From contig MQVO02000021.1 of NCBI GenBank assembly GCA_001986395.2, positions 1 to 64,000 of the forward strand: DNA of 64,000 nt. The letters are read 5' to 3'. Below, piece by piece: positions 1 through 11,183 of this stretch. The stretch is from Irpex lacteus (Eukaryota; Basidiomycota; Agaricomycetes; Polyporales; Irpicaceae). The position numbers and the translations under genes are program-made. The notes beneath the pieces are model-generated. The model ran no database searches and was not told where the DNA came from. It saw only the letters and a list, made by a program, of their open reading frames with translations. Positions within the stretch are counted from its first letter, which is position 1, and each line of letters starts with the position of its first letter.

Positions 1-341
1 ACGAGCACGAAGAAGCGTCTTTTCAGGCACTCTCACCCGGGTTACACGATACCAGGAATCTATGGAACAGAACGATTAGTTTGAGATGCAGAAGACGGAG
101 AGCGAGGACGCAGTATACCCGGACATACCCAGCTGAAAACCTTGAGCCACCGCAGCACAGTCGATCATGTTGGCTCAGACTTGGTACTTGAACCCAATCA
201 TATTCTTACACTACATATTAAGCTCTTTACCTACGGTAGTACGGAGTTCCTAGAAATACATACATCAAAGACACAGACATTGGATTCATTCAACTCACTG
301 AAGCACTAGTAGCAATCGCCAATTGCACGCCACCATCACTT
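1..341. other. Left-edge non-coding stretch
   Basis: No coding signal is visible. It lies immediately downstream of the minus-strand CCDC6-like gene and probably holds its 3' UTR. Confidence 0.4.
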
Positions 342-1782
342 TCACCAGGTCAAAACCCTCCTACGCAAGCTCGACACTCCATCCGTCCCACCACTTCCAC
401 TTCCACCTACACTCCCATTCGCACTGACACCGCTGCCATTAATATGGGTGGCATTATGCCCATTGACGCTCCCATTCCTCAACAAACTCCCCGTCTCAGC
501 AACCCTCGCGCCCCTCTCCACGCTCGCCATCCTGCTCCGGTTCGTTACCGGACTCACACTTACGCCAGACGTCCTCTCCGCGCTCGATCGTCTTTGTAAA
601 TGCAACGACGTCCTCGGGCTCAACGACGGGCCTCTCGCACTGTGCAAGCCGTACGTGTCCACAGGTGAGACGTCCAAGTCGGGTTCCCGACGGTGTTATA
701 GGACGCGGTATAGGCAGAGGAGCAACGGTCGTCTGTATGCGCGGCGAGACTGCTGGGCTTGGACTGGCCGCACCTAATGCATCTCCAAACGAGGATGATA
801 GAGAAGGAGGGGGGACGGACGGGTAATGTCAGTCAAACGCACGGGGGAGCGTTCCATTTAACCCCAGAGATTCGGACGATGCAGGTGTGGTGATATTTGG
901 CATTGCTTGTGGAAACCTCTGGTGGGAGAATGGGTATTGCGAAGACAGCGATGCCGAAGACGACGACGGAGGCGTGGTAGATGGGGTTTCGAGGGCTGTC
1001 GTATGTGATGGGCGATGGATTTGTGAGGGTGGACGTGGGATGTCTACCCGTGCTGATGGCACAACAGGTATGCCGTTCCGACTTCCTTGAGGAGCGAGAG
1101 GCGGAGAGGAGGACGTCGAGGGTCGGCGGTGAAGTGGTTGGGACCAAGGATCCTGGCTGGATGAAGGCAGGCCTATGAGATTATCCACCGGTAGACCAAG
1201 CTATCAGCAGATCCTGATGTCAGCACTCTGAACAGCATTATGTCATGAGGAAGCAGATACTCACTCGTCGTCTGTGCTGAATGAGTTCCTCCCTATAAAT
1301 CTCATTCAACCTCGATATTCGCACATAGTCTCTCTCGGTTTCGGTCAATCTGGCTCTCAATTGCTCGTTCTCCCTGCGCATCGCTTCCAGCATCATCTCC
1401 GAGCTCGGCTCATGCACGTTTCCATTTGCTGTGGGTAGTCGGGTCTCGACAGGCGACAACGACCCGCTTCGGTTCACGACCTGTTGTTGCGCGAGCCTCA
1501 GCGCAGAGATCTCTCTTGACAGTCTGTTCACATGCGACTCGGACTCTGCTTCCAGTGCATTTTCAAGTTCGATTTTCTCTTCTCTGAGCTATAAAAACCA
1601 TAGATCGCATATGAGCAACATCACCGACTGAGACAGTAACGACTCAATTTACTCACCTTTTCCAATTTCCTGGAAAGAACATTAATGATGCGTTCCTCCT
1701 CCGCCTCGTACGCATTAATGAGTGATTCCTTGCTACTTGAGCTCGTCTCCGACAATCGTCGTAGAGGTGGCGAAACAGACAT
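342..1782 (-). CDS. CCDC6-like (DUF2046) coiled-coil protein
   Basis: The conserved N-terminal half reads as a continuous charged coiled coil after splicing. It includes EAEEERIINVLSRKLEK, then LREEKIELENALEAESESHV and NRLSREISALR, followed by a short LGLPVDNLIG segment. This order is typical of the CCDC6/DUF2046 family, whose molecular role in fungi is not established. The ATG at 1780-1782 was preferred over an in-frame upstream TTG. Supported exons are 1657-1782, 1265-1588 and 843-1200, then one starting at 782; the introns are 60-68 bp with GT-AG ends and keep the frame. The rest is Ser/Pro/Gly-rich and probably disordered. The C-terminus is unsettled: near 665-680 the open frame changes with no clear splice pair, so the stop at 342 is provisional (an alternative is at 496). 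The family call is firm; the tail is not. Confidence 0.75.
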
Positions 1783-2041
1783 GACTGAGATGATGGTAGG
1801 AGTCAAGCGGAAAGTCCGTCGAGCGAATGCCCGAGGGCCAGAGAAACGGCGTCCGCCTCGATCAACGAGAACGTTGTCGAAGGTCGGAAGATTGGGCCGA
1901 CATCAGCTGCCCATCTCCGTCATACCGTAAACCCTGCTTGTGACTCGGAGTTTGGGTGGACGCCGTAGCGTGAAGAACATACGCATGGACATGTCGAAGG
2001 ATAGTCATAAGTTATTCGTACGAAACACAAGAATCAGCTAT

Positions 2042-4875
2042 CTACGTATACGATCCGGCCAGGAGCCAAAGAAAATACCCATCCAACAGCACAACTACAT
2101 TTTCGACAGAATCAGAAGTTATGACCCTCCACCTTGAACGTCGCCCATACGCCAGGTAACTCTCCATAATCTTGAGTACAGGATCAGGTAAACCCATGCT
2201 TAGCAGAGTGTAGCGTATCTTTTCGTGCCCGTGAATCTGGCCGAGTTTGAACAAGCATTTTGCTATTTGGGTCGGATACTGAAAACGAGGGTGCAACTTC
2301 AGTCGACGCAATTGAGTGGCAAAGACGTCACCACTCACTGTCATCTCAGTATATTCCCCATACTGATACGCCGCAACTCGGATGGCCACTTGCAACGTGC
2401 GCTGGATGTCTCCTTCCTCGGCGTACGTGTCAAGCAACTTAATCCAAGGCTTCGCAGAATATCTGCTGGAGTCAAGACACCTCTGGAATGCCTCCTTCGC
2501 TTCCTCCTTGTGCTGCAGACGCAATCCCAGTTCTCCTAGGATCTCCCACTCCATGCCAGTCTTCCGGTACGCAACGTGCTGCGTCTTGAAGTGCGCGACT
2601 TCGGCTCGGAAAATGGTCCAGACACGGAGGTCCTGGCAATATAGCTCATAATTAGATCACTGTGCGGGCATGTTACTCGAAACGATTTACCTCATAGAGG
2701 ACCATAAACAGGTTGTCCAGCCAGCGTTCGCACAATCGTTTATTGCTAAACGAGAAAGCTTCAGACTGACTTGGTGAAGGGCCACCAGCATCGTCATTTC
2801 CTTCTCCAGCAGCAGCCTGTACAGGCTTTTCCAGTGAGTCGGTCGTCACCTGGTTTGACTCCTCTGGTTCGTGGATACCATTGGTGTCAGGATGCTGCTC
2901 ATCAATTCCGTCTTGCTGTTTTGCCTCACGCTGGCTCTCCGTTGAAATCCGGATAGTGGGAATCCCGTTGGGTACATCCGACCCATTGAGTTGGGACGGA
3001 TTAGGGGAGTGTGTCGTCGACCTGACGCCTCTCGTGGAGGCGTTGTCGTCAGCATCTTTGGTGGACAAATTCGACAGCTGCCCCTCTAAGGCAGTACTAC
3101 CGTCATCGTGCACAGCCGTCGATGAACCGGTTGTGATGTTCTCAGTCTGGGCTTTCTGCATCCTATATTCTTCCTCCATCACGAAGACGGCACTTCTGGT
3201 CTTCAACAGCTCATCCCAGCCAATCTTAGCCACCAGTCGTGTGAGAAGGGTGTACGCCCGCGCCCACGTCCCTCTAAGCCCCGGTGCAGGAAGCCGCAGA
3301 AGTGCCGGGTCGGCCTACGTGGTTATGTGAATAAACTTAGTTGGGATGTGCTGCGGACATTGCATTACCTCGTCATCTTCCGTCTTTGTCCGAATAGGAA
3401 GTATATCCACTATCTGCCCTTTCGGTGGTAGGTGTATCCTCGCAGCGGGTAAATTGCGGTGAGCATCACGACCGTTGTATGTGAACATTGGACATGAGTT
3501 CAACGTTAGCAATGCCTGGCGTAAAGTATCAGCACGCGGTTTCGATAATAAGGAATGGAATACCTACAGAGTCGTATTGCCCAAGCTCAACATAGAGTTC
3601 GGTCAGTTTCTCCCACGTAACAAACTCACTCGGTGCGCAGTTGACCGCCTGACGCGCGAGTTTGAGTGCCCACTCGTAGTTGCCTTTCGATCTGAGGAAG
3701 TCGCTCTGGACGTGTAGCAGGGTATACGATTGTGGTGTTTGCTTCATGGCAGCGGCCATAATCTGTACCGCCTTGACCTCCTCATCTATTTGATAGCATT
3801 AGATAAAGCACCAAAATTGTATAACTGAACCTTACTCATGCCAATATATGCTTTTGCTAGCAATGACGAGACTTCTGGCTCCTTGGCGCTCAATTTCTCG
3901 AACAAGTTTGCTGCATGGTCGTATCGTCCGCTGTCCCCAAAGTACTTCATGATCGCGTTTGTCAAGTGATTTGAGACAACCGTTGCGACTTGAATCTCGG
4001 GGTCTGATCCGACCTGCCAGCCTTTGTGGAACAACGCCTCTGCAGCCTGAAGGAAACGAAGCTCTCCTTCTGGTGTCGTTATGGGATCGAGCTTGCGGTA
4101 TGCTTCGAGCCAATACGAGGGGTCATCGGCATATAGAATTGCGCGAAGTAGAGCCGATAGATATGTCTCCTGCCATATCTCTGGCGTTGCTTCGTGTCTA
4201 GGGAGCACAGTTAAGACATGAGAAAGTCAAGGATGATGTCCGGATATCTACCTGTCCCCGCGCAAGTCCACTACATATGCATGCACTCCTCCGGGAATCT
4301 TGACGTCGACTCGCACATCGACTCTTGAGAAGGCATTGAAACAGCTTGAGACATGCAAATGGTATGATTGATGGCCAGGGCATAGAAGAACTCTACACGT
4401 ACCAGTAGCAACCGTTTCGTACTTTCCACCCTGATCCCTTGGTGAACCACCCAGCATCGTCTTCAATCGCGTATGTCAAAGAATTGATGTAGGCAGCTAA
4501 AGAGGCAGATGAAGACGCGTCAACTCCAGACACATAGTGGTATGAAGCGGTCTAATTCATACGTCAGTGCACACATAACAACATCGCCCATTTGCTACTC
4601 ACATCGCGTTGTCCGGCACGTGAGGTACTCTTTACAACATGGCACAGATCCGGGGGTCCAAGTTCCCTGAATGTTGCTGACCGGGCGTCGAGTTAGACAT
4701 TGATAGGTGACTGTGGCTCGGGATGGATGAACGTACACAAGCACTCTGTACGTGCTGTTAGGGACTCTCCTACTTCAATCTACAAGAATTTAATGGCCGC
4801 CAGCAAGCGTACAGAATAGCAACGTAAACGAACCTCAAATATTTCCGGGACGTCTTTGAACGACGCATCCGCCAT
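2042..4875 (-). CDS. Exomer cargo adaptor, ChAP family (Bud7/Bch1/Chs6-like)
   Basis: This is a TPR-containing subunit of exomer, the complex that binds Chs5 and Arf1 at the trans-Golgi and sorts selected cargo such as chitin synthase to the plasma membrane. ChAP hallmarks are visible across exons: DFLRSKGNYEWALKLARQAV with NCAPSEFVTWEKLTELY (TPR-like), LTLNSCPMFTYNGRDAHRN, IGWDELLKTRSAVFVMEEEY, and a C-terminal TPR block beginning MEWEILGELGLRLQHKEEAK. A long Ser/Asn/Thr-rich insert (roughly 2750-3150) separates the core from the C-terminal block. The start is the ATG at 4873-4875, opening with MADASFKDVPEIFE. Introns are short; one is 2633-2690. The last few residues before the stop at 2042 may be affected by an unrecognised intron. 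It is divergent to the RUS1 gene over a 198-bp spacer. Confidence 0.85.
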
Positions 4876-5073
4876 CGTCGAGTAGTCGCAGCTTCGTCCA
4901 GAGTGTCTTAGCGGACCCCAATACCGTGATCGCGGTTCCAGTGCTGCGCACGTGGCATCGGGGAATTAGCTCGACCCCCGGATACTTCGGTCCTTCTTAT
5001 TCTATCTCTGTGAAATCTTGGATCTTGCGCAAACTCTTGAATTACAACTTGTGGCACCTCCGAGGAGGCGAAA
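4876..5073. promoter_or_regulatory. Shared divergent promoter (ChAP / RUS1)
   Basis: A 198-bp spacer between two head-to-head start codons must hold both core promoters. A palindromic E-box CACGTG lies at 4949-4954. No clear TATA box is seen. Shared regulation is inference. Confidence 0.5.
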
Positions 5074-7034
5074 ATGGAAGGTGTTGAGGTATTGAATTTC
5101 AACTAGAGTCGTTTCCTGCCTCAGATCAAGTTTGATTCGACAGTTCACCCTTCGCGAAAGAGACGAGTCAGGAAAAGAGAACGCGGTCTACGTGTTCAAT
5201 TATAATGACAAGAAACCACCGACCGTAGGCTACTGAGCATCATATCATTCCTGGCTTCTGAATTGACAGTACTCCACAAGAACGTAGCTCACGCAGCCAC
5301 TACACAACGTGTCGATGTAACCCGTCTGCTGCGTGGGGTATTTCTACCCGCTGGATTCCCTCACAGTGTCTCAGATGGTGAGTCGGACGTGCCCATTCCG
5401 AGTCTTAGCCATAGAATTCCATCTCATCGACACGTTTGTATATCTAAGATTATTTACGGTGAGTAAAGGCGGCGGAAGCACCAAATAGATATTGATGACC
5501 TTCGCAGATACCAGATTCTCAATGCTTGTCAGGCGTTTTGCAGCTCACTAGCTGGGTTATTAGCCTCACGAGCTGTATTAGAAGGTGTGAACTTTGGGAG
5601 TATGCCGTCCATGGCATCAGCTGATAATTCCCCACTCCTACGCAGGCCATGGTGTTGGCAATGCCGATGCCTCAGCCACTGACGCATTGCTTCTGACAAT
5701 TCTACAAGACATCTTCAGCCGCTTATGCAGTAAGTGTCGACATGAGTAACAGTGATCACGCCCTTATTGGTATCCGTTGTTCAGCAATAATATCCGCCTA
5801 TTATCTAGGCACTTCTCTTTACCCCGAAGCGAAGACCTACAGATTACTTGCGGATATCCTAAACGACGTTGCTCTTGTCCTGGACTCATTATCACCACAT
5901 CTGTCAACCCTTGCGTTTGATCTCGTATATGGCTCCCACCTCCCTTTTATATCGCTGACACTAGCGCGTCGCCCGGGTCCCCTACGCGCTGTAGCTCTTT
6001 GTCTCAGTGGTGTCTTCCGTGCTGTCTGTGGCGTAGTCGCCGGTGGCTCTAAAGCAGCTTTAACTCTTCACTTTGCTCAACCGGCAAGTGATAAAGCTAC
6101 GGGGGATGTTGGAGATCTAAGCGCAAAGGATGGGAGTAAAGAGACTGTACTTGCCCTACTTGGTATGCTTGTAAGTACCATTGCCTACTTTCATCTCACC
6201 TTCCATCGCGGTCACTCATTCTGCTCAAAGTGCGGGTCGGCTCTAATGCCTTATATAACAGACGCATGGGCAACATACACGCTTCTCATTGTCTTGGTTA
6301 TATCCCACATACTAGTCAACTATGCAGCGGTTCGTGGGGTGGTCTTACGATCTCTCAACCGACAACGCGCAGGATTACTATGGACCGCGTATCGCTGCGA
6401 CCCGACAAAATCGACATATCTTACACCTACGTCTGTCGCCAAGGAGGAACTTATCTTCTCCCAGTCTTCCGAACTGTACGACACCGCCGGCGGAACCTCC
6501 AGAAGACGGGTCACAGGATATTGCCGCATCGGTACACCACTGTCCACTATACTTCTAGGAGCCAACAGGCAAATGTCATGGGGGAGATGGACCACTTCTC
6601 GTCCAGCAAAATGGGCGAAAGACCTCACATCCGCGCAGGTTCTCATTCTCTTCGATGAGTTTAGTTCGGAGAACTTCATCGTGTGGCTTTCTCCGGAGAT
6701 ACCTTCGCAGTCTTTCCCTGTCCTGCACATTGTACTGAAGGAAGGACACGCACCATCAGATCATCTCAAGGCATGGGTTCTTGCCACAGAGTTCGCCTCG
6801 CTACTCAATGCACATGAGAAAAACAAAGGCACGATATCGGAGCAGACCTTTGAAGCCATCCTTCCCACTCTACAGAAAGCGAGAAGAACGGTCGAGTCGA
6901 CGTATCCTGGATTCTTAGAAGCCATCGGAAGAGAGGGATGGGACTTGGGAGCGGCGGCTGGTGGATTTGTTACGGGGCTACCTACCACTATATCTATCGA
7001 GAATGGCGTGCAGGAAGATAAGAAGTCCAAGTAG
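5074..7034 (+). CDS. RUS1 family (DUF647) membrane protein
   Basis: This is a Root-UVB-Sensitive/C16orf58-type protein. The family is conserved from fungi to plants and its biochemical function is uncertain. Eight exons join in frame to about 517 codons: 5074-5088, 5144-5224, 5281-5377, 5449-5458, 5508-5584, 5646-5729, 5785-6170 and 6231-7034. Family signatures are FLPAGFPHSVSD followed by DYLRYQILNACQAFCSSLAG, then HGVGNADASATDALLLTILQ and DIFSRLC, YYLGTSLYPEAKTYRLLADI, and RQRAGLLWTAYR. Hydrophobic stretches around the VALCLSGVFRAVCGVVAGG region and ATYTLLIVLVISHILV are probable membrane segments. Exon 4 is a 10-nt microexon required to complete the conserved DYLxY motif. The first 15-nt exon is the least certain part. 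Convergent with the G-alpha gene. Confidence 0.88.
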
Positions 7035-8005
7035 ATGTCGAATTGCGCCGGGAGGTAAGCGCGGTGAAGTAGAGAGAGGTGTTTGGCGTTTAGTGTGAAT
7101 TTAGAAGGGAATTTACTGCTGTGACCATTATATTTTCTTGTTGGCAGCCATTGATTCGGAGGATTAGCAGTGATTGTGGATGTACCAGGTTTGTTGTTAC
7201 CCTATTGCCATCAGAGTTTTAATCATAGAGCTTATTTCCCATAATGACCGTGGCCGCGATCCTATCCATTGGTGACGATTTGAGAACGGACACAACGATG
7301 ATCACAATGCCTTCCGTTGACTTTCACTTCGATAAACCAAAAAATGGAAAATGGAAACAAAACAGGCGTACGTCTAAGAGAGTATCCGCTACTGAAATTG
7401 ATATTGAGATGAAAAAAAAGACCACATAATCGACCGACCGACCAACTGACCAAGAAGTGTACACAAGAAAAGAATCGAGATTTAGTTGTAGGTGGGTATC
7501 GGAACATGAATGGAATTTAGAGTGGTATTTGAGGAAGACAAGGCGATGTGTGACAAAATGGTAAGGGTGGAAGGGGTAGAACCAATTGGGGCGATGTCAA
7601 TTGGTGTTCTGGAAACCAAGAATTGGAAGTGATGAGCCGAGGCGAGTGCGAACGCGGTTGCAAGATTGCGCAAAAATACACGGATGGGTGGATTAAAATT
7701 GGAGGGATGAGGAGACGATATTTGCCGGTGCGTTACGTGTTTGCGTGTTGAGATGTGCAGCGATGGGTACCCGGATAGAGACGTAGACATGCTCACAGGG
7801 GGAAAAGTAGGGGAGCCAAAGGAGGATGAGAGAAAACCAATATACAATGTAGATGCGCGTGAGAGTGTTGAAAAATTTGGTACAACTGAGTTCTTGAAGG
7901 GTCGTCGCTGGGGTATGGTGATGGTGGCATTTCAATAGATGAAGCTGGAAAGGGTAATGGTGCAGGGGGTATTTATGTGAGAGTCCAGACAGGGGTTAAA
8001 GGAAG
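7035..8005. other. Convergent intergenic region, RUS1 / G-alpha
   Basis: Nearly 1 kb between two convergent genes. It is purine-rich on the plus strand and has a short CGAC-type tandem run near 7430-7445. No recognisable coding exon; probably the two 3' UTRs. Confidence 0.4.
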
Positions 8006-10719
8006 CTAAGACAATAACTTTGCCTTGCGGAGATGTTCACGCATCACCATGTCCCGCACTATACAGACACCGTGAATATCATGACACGTAAGAGTACCGG
8101 CTCAGCCATGTGACTTACCGCTCGCGAGGATCCCACTTGTCGTTGATGTGTCCTGCCGTACCACACAGTCATGGGTCTTGGCTCGTTGGAACGAAATAAT
8201 GAGCATGACTCACCGTTACGGACGTGAAATAACAATGAAATCTTCGCGGCTGGGGCGAATGCTCCCGATGTATGTAACTAAACTTGCTCCGAAAGACTAC
8301 GCAAAGATATAATCTCATCAGCCACCGACCTTCGTCAGCCATCAAGTTCAAGGGGATACGTACACTTCTGCGCGTTCTCTAGATCGTTTGGCCGGTCTCC
8401 AAAGCTGCGCAAATACTTGGCGAGCCGAATACCCGACCGTAACTTCTGGTCGAGGATGTCACACTTGTTCATGAATAGTATAAGCTCCACCTTCTCGAGG
8501 AGTTTATTCGAGCAGACAGCTTTCCAGAGCATCACTGAGTCTTCCTATAGAAGTATCGGGTGTCAGGTCACGAGAACAGTGCAGCATGCGATGCAAGTAC
8601 TCACAAGGCGATTGACACTCTTATCCTCCACCAAAGTTTGATCGAACGCAGATATTGGCGCAAGAAATATGATGGCTGAGTTAGCAGTTAACAAGTTTAG
8701 CTGACCACATCACTACGCCAGAGGTACGCGGGCGAGCTCACCGTCAACTACAAATTGGAAAGGCGTTTAGCACTGCTACCTGTCTCTGGGGGATAAGATA
8801 GCCTGGTGTCTACACTCACCATCATCGAAAAATGGCACCCATGTAGCTGGACGATAGATCAGTCTGTTGAACACCTTCATCTATACAACTTCCACGTACG
8901 TCGCTGAGAAAGAACTTGATTAGTATATTTGCATTTTGCTTACTGGTATGACGTATCACCTACCTGTGACCGTGATCCGCCAACGTCGATAATTCTCCAC
9001 TCCGTACCGACTTCGAAGCCAGCCTCCATCTCGAACCTATATTCGCATACGCCTACGGTCTTTAACCTCGCTTTAAAGACATCCTCTGAGCATAATTAGA
9101 TTAACGCCTGGGAACTAGAGATAAGGAGTTGGGAAATAACTTACCATCTGACGGGCAATAATCCAAAGCTGTCAACCGCGCGAGATCGTTGAGGTAGCTT
9201 CACACGCATCATCAGTCAGTCACATCCTACAGCCCAATCCGCACCGCCGGAATCACCAAAAAACAATGAAGAAAAACTCACAACCCAGGGCTCTCCTCCA
9301 ACCGCACCTTGCGCTTCCTCAAAACGTCTCTCACGGTTGGATCATTCCACAACGCGATCATATCGTCCCTACACTGGTTCAATACCGCCTGACTCTCGTC
9401 TTGAGTCTCCTGCCCCGTAGTTCCCGCGCTCTGTGGCCGTCCCGCCCCCACATGGTTCCTGGCTCTCTGCAGCATCCCTCCCTTCCAAGTCGCCCCTGGT
9501 CTCACGAAAATCTCTCGCTGACTTCGATGTGAATTATGCGATGTCTGCGCCGACACCTGATGGAGATAATCCATAGGCATACCAGACAATCCGAGATGCG
9601 TCGCCTCGTCTTCGTTCGGCGGTACGAGTTTCGCTATAAGTAAGGATTCAATGTGTCGGAGAGGGAGGAGGCGCATGGTGATTGTCTCTAGATGGAAGGG
9701 AAGCCTGACGCTCTCGTCGTCTGAGCCTTCGGAGGCGGAAGATACGGGAAGCTCATGCCGACGGACGTCGGATATGCAGTCGAGGATGAGCCGCACCGAG
9801 CGGACGATGTTTAGTTGGATGACGGACCGCCATAGGACGCGCTCATCCCGGAACGCTGAGGGCGTGTAGAGTCGCTGGAATTCTGAATAAAAGAAGGAAA
9901 ATAGCCATGCGTGTGCGATCAGCGTGCTGCATTAGGCGGAAAGTCAAACCACGATCAGTGTCACAGTGCTGTGGTAGTGCGATTGTCTGGTCGTGGGACC
10001 AGTTGAGCGTCGTCTGGGACTGAGCTGGCGCAGCAGTGTAGCACAGCGCACACGGCGAGCCGCACGAGACGATTATGCTGAGCAAGCCCGGCGCAATGCT
10101 TCGTGTCTCATTGGATCTTGTTATGAACTGGCGTTACTTACGTCGTAACGTGGTTGATTTCCCTGTCAATACCAAATTGAATAGAGAGCGCGTCAGCAAG
10201 GTTTAATGAATTGAAACACTGTTTGGCGTATGTAAGGCGGTAGCGTGGCACTTAGCACAAGGTACCGCCGAATAACCGATAATCCCCAGCAGGAAATCAT
10301 GTACACGGTTCCAGGCACCATCGGTACCTGTGACGGGCCACAACGAGAGCCCAAGCCAGACGGTCCGCTCTGCGAAGAGAGCAGGGCGAGGCCAGGGGTA
10401 AACCAGAGTGACGTTCTCTGGGTACAATTGGCACATATATGTGTGTGCGTGCTTCGACCGCGGATATTTGGAAAGCAAAGGAGAAAGGGGTGGCAAGGAT
10501 AGCTCACGTACCGCTTTCGCTCTGGCCAAGGAGGAGAAGCTTGACGATCTTTGCCTTCTTTCTGAGAGCTTTCTCGCGCTTGATGTCTTCGTCAATTTCG
10601 TGACTTATCCTCCGGGCTTCCGCTTCGTCTGCAAGCCGCTTCAGCTTGTCCTCCGTGGACTCGTTGGAGGGCGGCTGGAGGGCGGCTGCGAGGGGGTCTG
10701 GGGAGTCTCTTATGGGCAT
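8006..10719 (-). CDS. Atypical heterotrimeric G-protein alpha subunit
   Basis: GTP-binding alpha subunit acting at the plasma membrane downstream of receptors. Motifs in order: P-loop GQSESGKSTTLR (assembled from two exons), switch I ARLKTVGV, switch II DVGGSRSQ, WVPFFDD, FMNKCD (G4), FTSVTDTSTTSGIL (G5) and a C-terminal VRDMVMREHLRKAKLLS tail. Start ATG 10717-10719 (MPIRDSPDPLAAALQ); stop at 8006-8008. The helical domain contains a long polar insert (about 9278-9796, roughly 170 residues), far larger than in animal G-alphas. In switch II the normally invariant catalytic Gln is Ser (codon 8973-8975). Exon 2 is only 21 nt (10142-10162), and its flanking introns (349 and 259 bp) are long for this window. 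The N-terminus has Ile after MP rather than the MGxxxS myristoylation signal. It probably belongs to the expanded non-canonical mushroom G-alpha group. Confidence 0.88.
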
Positions 10720-10956
10720 AGCTGTTCGTCGTGAGAGGTCGTGAGTGCGATGTTCAGAGGTCCTGGGGTGGCATGGAGACTGGCTGGAAGAGGGCGGGGT
10801 CTGGGTGTAGATGCGGAGAGGGACATGGTCGACATGTTACATATCACTCTCTTGCCTCTCCTCCGGCAAATCGCAGCACGCGCTTAGTGGTTACTGCAAA
10901 TCTCAGATGGAGCTGACTCGGTACCTTTTCTCAGGAAAACCAGATAAAATTCGAAA
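10720..10956. promoter_or_regulatory. 5' region of the G-alpha gene
   Basis: About 240 bp between the G-alpha ATG and the foldback repeat. It is probably the promoter and 5' UTR. No distinct TATA element was recognised. Confidence 0.3.
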
Positions 10957-11183
10957 TAGAGTATTTTGGTTGAGTGTTTAAAATGATATTTTCTAAATCG
11001 TTGGAGCTTTCGGGTTTCCCCGTTGTTGCGCCAACGGCTGAGGCTCGCTACCTATCCACCCTTATGATTGGTGGGTAGCCATAGATTCGAGAGATTTGCA
11101 CTCCAAGCGCTGCTCGGAAAGCGGCTGGTGGAGCTCAAATATTTGGCAGAAAACGGTTTAAATTGCACAACCAAAATACTCTA
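10957..11183. mobile_element. MITE-like foldback element with TA ends
   Basis: The ends are perfect 16-bp inverted repeats: TAGAGTATTTTGGTTG at 10957-10972 and its reverse complement at 11168-11183. Weaker inverted similarity continues inward for about 35 bp (shared TTTAAA, TTTTCT and TTGAGCT-like blocks). The centre holds a second hairpin near 11047-11077 (CTACCTATCCACC against GGTGGGTAG). The outermost TA on both sides is compatible with a TA target duplication, as made by Tc1/mariner-type transposases. It is 227 bp and has no coding capacity. The transposon class is inference. Confidence 0.55.
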
